5,490 nt of DNA, from positions 1 through 5,490 of the forward strand of contig JASHSR010000186.1 of the NCBI GenBank assembly GCA_030038645.1, written 5' to 3'. The position numbers and the translations under genes are program-made. The first letter of the stretch is position 1. The number at the start of each line of letters is the position of its first letter. Source of the DNA: Gammaproteobacteria bacterium (GTDB lineage Bacteria; Pseudomonadota; Gammaproteobacteria; Steroidobacterales; Steroidobacteraceae). Positions 1 to 5,209 of this stretch are shown here, in pieces. Below the pieces are notes generated by a model. It ran no database searches, was not told where the DNA came from, and saw nothing but the letters and a program-made list of their open reading frames with translations.

Positions 1-1
1 C

Positions 2-37
2 ATCCGCACGGCCGAGACGGACGACGCGGCGCTGTAG
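2..37 (+). CDS. possible C-terminal tail of an upstream gene (partial)
   Basis: The frame starting at base 2 reads IRTAETDDAAL and then a TAG stop at 35-37. This could be the last 11 codons of a plus-strand gene that begins before the window. The acidic, unremarkable tail fits a protein C-terminus, but eleven codons cannot identify a family, and the same bases are also open in the other two plus-strand frames. The next gene starts 48 bases later on the same strand, so the two might be co-transcribed. This is an inference from position only. Confidence 0.3.
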   Translation: MRTAETDDAAL

Positions 38-85
38 CGCGGCGGGCCGCCCGCGGACTCGCGCCGGACTGAGCGACCCGGTACA

Positions 86-487
86 GTGCCGGTCGTGGAC
101 TCATCCGAAGCGCTTCGAGCGGCCGCCGACAAGGTGAGGCTCGGCCGGGCGAGGCGCCACATCTTCCTGTGCGTCGGAGGCAAGTGCGCGCCGCGCGAAG
201 AGCAGCTCGAGGCATGGGAGTTCCTCAAGCGCCGCCTGCGCGAGCTCGGCCTCGTCGATGTCGAGAACGGCGTGCTGCGCACCAAGGCGGACTGCCTGCG
301 CATCTGCACGGCGGGCCCGATCGCGGTCGTCTACCCGGAGGGGTGCTGGTACCGCAGCTGCACGCCCGCCAATCTCGAGCGCATTCTCAACGAGCACCTG
401 ATCGGCGGCGCGCCGGTGGCCGACCTGCTGTTCGCCGTGGCGCCGCTCGCCGGGCCGTCGCGGGAGCCGCTTACCGCGGAGTCGTGA
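86..487 (+). CDS. (2Fe-2S) thioredoxin-like ferredoxin domain protein
   Basis: Small soluble electron-transfer protein of 133 residues that should bind one [2Fe-2S] cluster in a thioredoxin-like fold; its redox partner is unknown. Four likely cluster ligands are visible: C29 and C34 in LCVGGKC, and C70 and C74 in DCLRIC. The spacing C-x4-C, 35 residues, C-x3-C is that of the NuoE subunit of complex I. The stretch GPIAVVYPEG (77-86) followed by WY and the later LERILNEHLIGG are typical of the stand-alone bacterial ferredoxins of this family. Two further cysteines, C87 and C92, flank the WY pair. The GTG at 86 is the first possible start after an in-frame TAG at 35-37; a second GTG lies at 95. 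No strong Shine-Dalgarno is seen, so the exact start is uncertain. The last codons (PSREPLTAES) and the stop lie inside a repeat array shared with the convergent gene. There is no signal peptide or membrane segment, so it is probably cytoplasmic. Confidence 0.85.
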   Translation: MPVVDSSEALRAAADKVRLGRARRHIFLCVGGKCAPREEQLEAWEFLKRRLRELGLVDVENGVLRTKADCLRICTAGPIAVVYPEGCWYRSCTPANLERILNEHLIGGAPVADLLFAVAPLAGPSREPLTAES

Positions 488-580
488 GGGCCTCTCACCT
501 GCGGTCGCGAGGGCCGCTCACCGCGGGGTCGTGGTCGTGAGGCCGCTCAGCGCGGGGTCGCGAGAGCCGGCTCCCCCGGC
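457..580. repeat. five degenerate 23-24 bp tandem repeats across a convergent gene junction
   Basis: Five head-to-tail units start with GTCG at 457, 481, 504, 534 and 557. A 6-base partial copy (GTCGTG, 528-533) sits between the third and fourth. A typical unit begins GTCGYGAG, continues GGCCGCTC and ends in CCGCGGG. The sixth base of the pattern region alternates C, T, C, T, C along the array (GTCGC / GTCGT). Each unit has weak internal dyad symmetry: GTGAG/CTCAC in unit 2, TGAG/CTCA in unit 4, and the perfect palindrome GAGCCGGCTC (564-573) in unit 5. The TGA stop of the ferredoxin gene is in unit 2, and the stop of the EAL gene (TCA on this strand, 547-549) is in unit 4. Units 1 and 5 therefore encode the C-termini of both proteins. 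Units differ at several positions, so this is an old or diverged array. Its role is unknown; a bidirectional terminator is possible. Confidence 0.7.
484..498. terminator. short hairpin at the end of the ferredoxin gene
   Basis: GTGAG (484-488) can pair with CTCAC (494-498) around the 5-base loop GGCCT, overlapping the ferredoxin stop codon at 485-487. Similar but weaker stems follow in the next repeat units. There is no T-rich tract after it on either strand, so it does not meet the usual definition of an intrinsic terminator. It lies between two convergent genes, where a bidirectional termination or RNA 3'-end stabilising role would be sensible. The call rests on position and the stem only. 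Confidence 0.3.
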
Positions 581-2298
581 GCGCCGAGAATGCTCTCGAG
601 CGGCACGGGCTGGCCGAAGAGGAATCCCTGCGCCCGGTCGATGCCGAGCTCGGTCAGGCGCTGGCGCACGACCTCCGTCTCCACGCATTCCGCCACCGTC
701 TGGATGCCCATGCTGCGGGAGAGCTGCGCGACGCCGCGCACCAGGGATTCCGCGCGCGGGTCGGTGAGCAGATCGCGCGTGAAGGAGCCGTCGAGCTTCA
801 GCATGCTCACGTCGAACGCCTTGAGATAGGCGAGCGAGCTCACGCCGGTGCCGAAGTCGTCGAGCGCGAACTGGGCGCCGCGGGCCCGCAGGTGCCGTAT
901 CAGAGTCTGGGTCTGCGACACGTCGGCGACCGCCGCGGTCTCGGTGATCTCGAACTGCAGCCATTCGCCCGGGACCGAGCTCGGCCCGATGTTCGAGCTC
1001 AGCCACTCGAGGAAATCCGGGTTGCCGATGCTCGGCCCGGAGAGATTGACGGAGAATCGCACGGCGCGCCCGGGCATCTCCTTGTGGGCGGTCCGCAGGC
1101 GCTTGAAGACCCTCGTCATCATCGCCCGATCGAGCTCGACGAGCATTTGATAGCGCGCCGCGGCGGGGATGAAATGCGCCGGAGAGACGAACGTGCCGGT
1201 GTCGTTGATGAGCCGCACGAGCAGCTCGAAGCACTCGGTGTCCGATTCGCCCGAGAGCGCGACCAGCGGCTGCGCGACGATGCCGAACTGCTGCGTCTCG
1301 AGCGCCTCGCGCAGGCGCTCCGCGACCAGCACGTCGTCGTTGCGGCGAATGATGCTGAGATCCGCGTCCTGGTAGACCTCCACGCGGCTGCGCCCGCGGT
1401 CCTTGGCGGCCCGGCACGCGGCCTCCGCGGCGGCGAGGGCCTGCGTCAGCTCCGGGTCCGCGGGAGGCACGCTCGCCACGCCGAACGAGATGGAGAGGCG
1501 CGTCCGCAAGCCGGTGATGACCGCGCACCGCTCGCTCACCGTTTGACAGAGGCGCTCCGCCGTACGGCGGCCCTGGCTGAGGGAGGCCTTCGGGAGATAG
1601 ACGGCGAACCGGTCGCCCGAGATGTGGCACACGGCGGCGCCCTGCGGCATGGGATGCGTCGAGATCGCCTCTCCCACCGCGGCGATGGCCTGGTCGCCGG
1701 CCGCGAGCCCGGCGAGCTTGTTGAGCACATGCAGCTGGTCCACGTCGCCGTAGAGGATGCAGCCGGACAGCCCGCCCGCGATGCTCTCGTGCTTCAGGGC
1801 GAGCTCCTTGAACGCGGTCCAGCTCAGCATGCCGCTGTCGGCGGGAGCGAGCAGCCGGCCGATCTCCACCGCGAGCTCGGTCAGCGTCCGGGACTCGGCG
1901 GGGCCGAGCTTCGCCTGATCGACGGTGCGCGCCGCGACGAGAACGCCTGCCGTCGCTCGCGCCCCATCGCGCACGACGGCGGCGACGAGCTTGCCGCAGA
2001 CGGGTCCGCCCCGCTCGCCGCGCAGCCGATTGGTGCCGATCACGCCGTCCGGGGCTGCGCGCACCTGCTCCCTGAGGCCGCGGGCGCCGTGCCGCCACAG
2101 ATCCGCGAGGACGTGCGCGCCGGGAACGTCACGCGTGAGGCTTCGCGAGAGGCCCTCGACCTCGATCGCGACGAACGCCGCATCGAGCGCTGCCTGCACG
2201 CGCCTCAGCGCCTCGTCGACGACTGCGGGATCCGGCCGGGGCGGCGGCGCCGAGGCGGAAGCGGAGGCGGTCGGCTGAGAGGACGCCGTGAGCGTCAT
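547..2298 (-). CDS. GAF-GGDEF-EAL protein, likely c-di-GMP phosphodiesterase with degenerate GGDEF
   Basis: Cytoplasmic signalling protein of 583 residues, numbered from the ATG at 2298. Residues 1-26 are a low-complexity Ala/Ser/Pro leader with no membrane segment. Residues about 27-150 look like a GAF-type sensor domain, which is a weaker call. Residues about 159-309 form a GGDEF domain whose signature is SGDRF (227-231), so cyclase activity is probably lost. Residues about 321-571 form an EAL domain with its key residues in place: E358 in ELL (the EAL position), N418 in SVNLS, E450 and E453 in FEITE, D480-D481 in LDDFGTG, K501 in LKLD, E540 in AECVE, and Q557 in QGFLFG. It should therefore hydrolyse c-di-GMP to pGpG, perhaps controlled by the GAF and dead GGDEF domains. 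The start was chosen because a GAG lies 7 bases upstream and because the extension to GTG 2370 is not family-like and would run through the promoter region. It is divergent from the quinone reductase gene and convergent with the ferredoxin gene; its last codons lie in the repeat array. Confidence 0.88.
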   Translation of the reverse strand: MTLTASSQPTASASASAPPPRPDPAVVDEALRRVQAALDAAFVAIEVEGLSRSLTRDVPGAHVLADLWRHGARGLREQVRAAPDGVIGTNRLRGERGGPVCGKLVAAVVRDGARATAGVLVAARTVDQAKLGPAESRTLTELAVEIGRLLAPADSGMLSWTAFKELALKHESIAGGLSGCILYGDVDQLHVLNKLAGLAAGDQAIAAVGEAISTHPMPQGAAVCHISGDRFAVYLPKASLSQGRRTAERLCQTVSERCAVITGLRTRLSISFGVASVPPADPELTQALAAAEAACRAAKDRGRSRVEVYQDADLSIIRRNDDVLVAERLREALETQQFGIVAQPLVALSGESDTECFELLVRLINDTGTFVSPAHFIPAAARYQMLVELDRAMMTRVFKRLRTAHKEMPGRAVRFSVNLSGPSIGNPDFLEWLSSNIGPSSVPGEWLQFEITETAAVADVSQTQTLIRHLRARGAQFALDDFGTGVSSLAYLKAFDVSMLKLDGSFTRDLLTDPRAESLVRGVAQLSRSMGIQTVAECVETEVVRQRLTELGIDRAQGFLFGQPVPLESILGAPGEPALATPR

Positions 2299-2363
2299 GG
2301 CGCTGCTCGAAAATCCCGGATTCGGCCACTGTACGGCCGCGGCGACAGGGGGGCCGGAACCCG

Positions 2364-2392
2364 TTCGCACACTCGCCGCGAGACCGTATCAT
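2364..2392 (+). promoter_or_regulatory. candidate sigma70-type promoter for the quinone reductase gene
   Basis: TTCGCA (2364-2369) as a -35 element matches TTGACA at four of six bases. TATCAT (2387-2392) as a -10 element matches TATAAT at five of six. They are 17 bases apart, the optimal spacing. Transcription would start near 2399 and give a leader of about 32 bases before the ATG at 2431. This is a better match than expected in such GC-rich sequence, but it was found by eye and not tested statistically. Confidence 0.45.
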
Positions 2393-2415
2393 GGGCCGTC
2401 CGCTCGACTCCGTTT

Positions 2416-2431
2416 TGTGACTGGAATCACA
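2416..2431. promoter_or_regulatory. CRP/Clp/Vfr-type operator, perfect TGTGA-N6-TCACA
   Basis: TGTGA (2416-2420), CTGGAA (2421-2426) and TCACA (2427-2431) form a perfect 16-base match to the consensus half-sites bound by CRP-family regulators of Proteobacteria. The last base of the site is the A of the quinone reductase ATG, and the spacer carries that gene's GGA ribosome-binding element. A bound regulator would sit about 24 bases downstream of the predicted reductase start site and could block transcription. Toward the divergent EAL gene, a weak -10-like CATGAT on the minus strand (2393-2388) would start transcription near 2381. That would place the site centre near -42, the class II activator position. 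Binding is inferred; only the sequence match is seen. Confidence 0.55.
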
Positions 2432-3405
2432 TGGCCAAGGTCGTCCGTTTGCACCGCTACGGCGGTCCCGAAGCGCTGGCTCTCGAGGACATCGATCTCG
2501 GGCCGCCGGCGCCCGATGAGATCCAGATCCGGCACACCGCGATCGGTCTCAACTACATCGATGTCTATGACCGCACTGGGCTTTATCCGCTGCCGCTGCC
2601 CGCGGTCCTCGGGCGCGAGGCCGCGGGAGTCGTCGCCGCGCTCGGCCGCAAGGTGCGCGGATTTCGCGTGGGCGATCGCGTGGCTTATGTCCACTCGACG
2701 CCGGGCGCGTACAGCGAGCTGCGCAACGTGCCCGCCGGGCGTGTCGTGAAGGTGCCCGCGGCGATCTCGGACCGCGAGGCCGCCGCGCTGATGCTGAAAG
2801 GCCTCACCGCGCAGTATCTTCTGCGCCGGACCTATCGCGTGCGGCGCGGGGATCCGATTCTGGTGCACGCGGCCGCGGGCGGAGTCGGACTGCTCCTGTG
2901 CCAGTGGGCGCGCGCGCTCGGCGCCAAGGTGATCGGCGTCGTCGGCAGCGAGGCCAAGGCGGAGCTCGCGCGCAAGAACGGCTGCCGGCACGCTCTGATC
3001 TCCGGGCAGGACCCGCTCGTTGCCGGCGTCAAGCGGCTCACGAAGGGGGAAGGCGTCGCGGTGGTGTACGACTCCGTCGGCCAGGACACCTTCATGGAGT
3101 CGCTCGACTGCCTGCGCCCGCTCGGCATGATGGTCTCGTACGGCAACGCGTCGGGACCGCCGCCCGCGGTGAGTCCGCTCGAGCTCTCCAAGCGCGGCTC
3201 GCTGTTTCTCACTCGCCCCTCGCTCTTCTCGTACGTGAGCACCCGCGAGGCGCTGACCGCCGCCGCCCGCGAGCTGTTCGCGGTCGTCAAGAGTCGCAAG
3301 GTGCGGATCCGCATCGGCCAGACTTATCCGCTCGCCGAGGTCGCGCAAGCCCACCGCGATCTCGAGGGGCGGCGGACGACCGGCTCGACCGTCTTGCTGC
3401 CCTGA
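2431..3405 (+). CDS. qor: quinone oxidoreductase, zinc-independent MDR family (Qor/zeta-crystallin type)
   Basis: Predicted NADPH:quinone reductase of 324 residues, matching the usual length of about 325 for bacterial Qor. It probably transfers electrons from NADPH to small quinones in the cytoplasm. The N-terminal GroES-like part (1-120) contains LNYIDVYDRTG (40-50) and VLGREAAGVV (59-68). No zinc-binding cysteine or histidine set is present, which separates it from alcohol dehydrogenases. The Rossmann part contains LMLKGLTAQYLLRR (120-133), typical of Qor, and the dinucleotide motif HAAAGGVG (146-153). SYGNASG (236-242) and the ending RTTGSTVLLP are also family-typical. The ATG at 2431 was chosen because the protein begins exactly as family members do (MAKVVRLHRYGGPEAL); the same frame is open far upstream only because of GC bias. 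A GGA at 2423-2425, six bases before the ATG, can serve as ribosome-binding site. The start region overlaps a perfect CRP-type operator. The gene is divergent from the EAL gene and convergent with the kinase gene. The exact substrate is not provable from sequence. Confidence 0.9.
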   Translation: MAKVVRLHRYGGPEALALEDIDLGPPAPDEIQIRHTAIGLNYIDVYDRTGLYPLPLPAVLGREAAGVVAALGRKVRGFRVGDRVAYVHSTPGAYSELRNVPAGRVVKVPAAISDREAAALMLKGLTAQYLLRRTYRVRRGDPILVHAAAGGVGLLLCQWARALGAKVIGVVGSEAKAELARKNGCRHALISGQDPLVAGVKRLTKGEGVAVVYDSVGQDTFMESLDCLRPLGMMVSYGNASGPPPAVSPLELSKRGSLFLTRPSLFSYVSTREALTAAARELFAVVKSRKVRIRIGQTYPLAEVAQAHRDLEGRRTTGSTVLLP

Positions 3406-3412
3406 CGGCCAT

Positions 3413-3434
3413 CGGGGCGCCGCGCTCGGCCCCG
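3413..3434. terminator. GC hairpin in the gap between convergent reductase and kinase genes
   Basis: CGGGGC (3413-3418) pairs with GCCCCG (3429-3434) around a 10-base loop, starting 8 bases after the reductase stop. No T-tract follows on either strand, so intrinsic termination is only possible. The rest of this 81-base gap contains the 12-base palindrome CGATCGCGATCG (3456-3467) about 20 bases before the kinase stop on the opposite strand. The location between two convergent stop codons supports a shared transcript-end role. Confidence 0.35.
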
Positions 3435-3486
3435 TGAGGGGGCGGCCAGACGCCGCGATCGCGATCGGGTCGTGCGAGCCGGGCGG

Positions 3487-5199
3487 TCAGGCGCCGAGCT
3501 GGCGCTCGTTGCGGCCGGCGAGGCTCGTGATCACCGCGGCCAGCTCCTCCGGCTCGACCGGCTTGGCGATGTGATTCTGGTAGCCGGCATGCAGCGCGCG
3601 CAGGCGGTCCTGCGCGGACGCATAGGCCGTCACGGCGACGGCCGGCACGCGCCCCCCGAGATTGGGGTCGAGCGCGCGGATCTGCTCGATGAGCGCGTAG
3701 CCGTCCATCTCCGGCATGCCGAGATCCGCGACGAGCACGTGGGGCTTGCGCTCGAACAGCAGAGTGAGCGCGGCGGGGCCGGAGCCCGCGAGGGTCACGC
3801 GTGCGCCGAGGCTCTGAAGGATGCGGGCGATCACCTCGCGCGCGCCGGGGTCGTCGTCGACCACCAGGACGTGAACGCCGGAGAGCCGCGGCGCTCCGGA
3901 GGCTCCCGGCGCCGCGGGCAGCGGCTCCGGCGAGCGCTCCGGACCGGACTGACGGATGGGAACGCGGACGGTGAACGTCGCGCCCTGTCCCTCGCCGTCG
4001 CTCGCGGCGCAGACCGTGCCGCCGTGCAGCTCCACGAGATAGCGCACGATCGCGAGGCCGAGCCCGAGACCGCCGTGACGCCGGCTGATCGAGCCGTCCT
4101 CCTGGCGGAAGCGATCGAAGACATAGGGCAGGAACTCGGGCTTGATGCCTTGGCCGCTGTCGCGGACGGTGATCTCGGCCTCGCCCTCGCGCCGCGAGAG
4201 CAGGATCTCGACCCGGCCGGCCATGGGAGTGAATTTGATGGCGTTCGACAGCAGGTTGCAGACGATTTGCTGCAGGCGGGCGGAGTCGCCGCGCAGGATG
4301 CCCACTTCCGCATCGAGCCGGGGAACGAGCGCGATGCCCTTCGCCTGGGCGGCGGGCAGCATCGTCTCGATCGAAGCCTCGATGATGCGCCGCGGATCCA
4401 CCACGGCGAGCTCGAGGGTCACCTTTCCGGTGACCACGCGGGACACGTCGAGCAGATCCTCGATGAGCCGCTTCTGCGCCCGCGCGTTGCGCTCGATCGT
4501 CTCGAGCGCGCGCTCCTCCGTCGGGCCGTCGAGCCGCCTCGTGCGCAGCAGCGTGATCCAGCCGAAGATCGCATTCAGCGGCGTCCTGAGCTCGTGCGAC
4601 ATCGTCGCGAGGAACTCGTCCTTCAGGCGCGAGAGCTCCTCCGCCTCGGCGCGCAGGACCTGCTCGCGCGTGAGCAAGGCCTCGCGGTCGCTCTCCGCCC
4701 GGCGGCGCTCCACGATCTCGGCCTGCAGGCGCTCGTTGCTCTGCTGCAGCTCGCGCGTGCGCTCGGCGACGCGCTGCTCGAGGGCCTGGTAGGAGCGCGC
4801 GAGCTCCGCGTGCGCGCGGTACAGGTCTATGAAGACGCGCACCTTGGAGCGCAGCACCTCCGGGATGACGGGCGAGAGGATGTAATCCACCGCGCCGAGC
4901 TCGTAGCCGCGCGAGGTCTGCATCTCGTCGGCGTACGCCGTGATGAAGATGATCGGCGTGCGCTCCGAGCGCTTGTAGTTGCGCACCAGCGAGGCGGTCT
5001 CGAGCCCGTCCATGCCGGGCATGTTCACGTCGAGCAGGATGACCGCGAAGTCGTCGTGCAGAACGCGCTTGAGCGCCTCCGTGCCGGAGCGCGCGACGAC
5101 GAGCTCCGCGTCGAGATCCTCGAGCACCGTCGTGTACACGAGGAGCTTCTCGGGCAGGTCGTCGACGATGAGGACGCGCGCGCGATCCAAACCGCTCAC
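3487..5199 (-). CDS. soluble hybrid sensor histidine kinase, REC-HisKA-HATPase-REC
   Basis: Cytoplasmic hybrid two-component kinase of 570 residues with no membrane segment or signal peptide. REC1 (about 7-124) has the acidic pair D13-D14 and acceptor D57 in LLDVNMPGMDG, but the conserved switch lysine is Ser109 in YILSP. A charged, probably coiled-coil stretch (about 130-190) leads to HisKA with phosphorylatable H202 in FLATMSHELRTPLNA. The ATPase domain shows the N box (N315, N319 in NLLSNAIKF), the G1 box DSGQGI (347-352), the F box (YVFDRFRQ) and the G2 box GGLGLGLA (376-383). A Pro/Ala/Gly linker (about 415-441) leads to REC2 (442-560) with D448-D450, acceptor D492, T524 and K546 in AKP, so REC2 looks complete. 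Input probably comes through REC1 or a partner, and output through phosphotransfer from H202 to D492. The GTG start overlaps the upstream stop by 4 bases (GTGA) and has AAGG six bases before it (5206-5209), which suggests translational coupling to the ilvH-like gene. The output partner is not in the window. Confidence 0.93.
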   Translation of the reverse strand: MSGLDRARVLIVDDLPEKLLVYTTVLEDLDAELVVARSGTEALKRVLHDDFAVILLDVNMPGMDGLETASLVRNYKRSERTPIIFITAYADEMQTSRGYELGAVDYILSPVIPEVLRSKVRVFIDLYRAHAELARSYQALEQRVAERTRELQQSNERLQAEIVERRRAESDREALLTREQVLRAEAEELSRLKDEFLATMSHELRTPLNAIFGWITLLRTRRLDGPTEERALETIERNARAQKRLIEDLLDVSRVVTGKVTLELAVVDPRRIIEASIETMLPAAQAKGIALVPRLDAEVGILRGDSARLQQIVCNLLSNAIKFTPMAGRVEILLSRREGEAEITVRDSGQGIKPEFLPYVFDRFRQEDGSISRRHGGLGLGLAIVRYLVELHGGTVCAASDGEGQGATFTVRVPIRQSGPERSPEPLPAAPGASGAPRLSGVHVLVVDDDPGAREVIARILQSLGARVTLAGSGPAALTLLFERKPHVLVADLGMPEMDGYALIEQIRALDPNLGGRVPAVAVTAYASAQDRLRALHAGYQNHIAKPVEPEELAAVITSLAGRNERQLGA

Positions 5200-5209
5200 C
5201 GTGGGCCTT
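5196..5209 (-). promoter_or_regulatory. translational coupling junction: AAGG ribosome-binding site and GTGA stop/start overlap
   Basis: On the minus strand, AAGG (5209-5206) is followed six bases later by GTGA, in which GTG (5199-5197) starts the kinase and TGA (5198-5196) ends the upstream gene. The 4-base overlap is the classic arrangement by which ribosomes ending one gene reinitiate on the next. It decides the kinase start and implies that both genes lie on one mRNA. Confidence 0.7.

Noticed and set aside
2239..2275. GGCGG/GGAGGCGG-rich stretch as a possible microsatellite.
   Set aside because: It encodes the Ala/Ser/Pro-rich N-terminal leader of the EAL protein and is explained by low-complexity coding sequence.
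2299..2370. A GTG start at 2370 that would extend the EAL protein by 24 residues.
   Set aside because: The added residues are not family-like, they overlap the putative promoter region, and the ATG at 2298 has a reasonable GAG spacing. It is not excluded.
2391..2420. A nine-codon mini-ORF (MGRPLDSVL) just before the reductase, as a possible leader peptide.
   Set aside because: Its ATG overlaps the predicted -10 element, so it would precede the transcript start. It has no ribosome-binding site and no regulatory-codon run.
892..2430. The quinone reductase frame stays open over 1500 bases upstream, which could be read as one 837-residue protein.
   Set aside because: The upstream part lies opposite the well-supported EAL gene, is rich in Arg/Ala/Gly/Asp/Glu with no domain, and the reductase begins naturally at 2431. 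It is a GC-bias shadow.
3455..3462. GCGATCGC octamer resembling the cyanobacterial HIP1 element.
   Set aside because: It occurs once as part of a larger palindrome, and nothing else in the window suggests a cyanobacterium.
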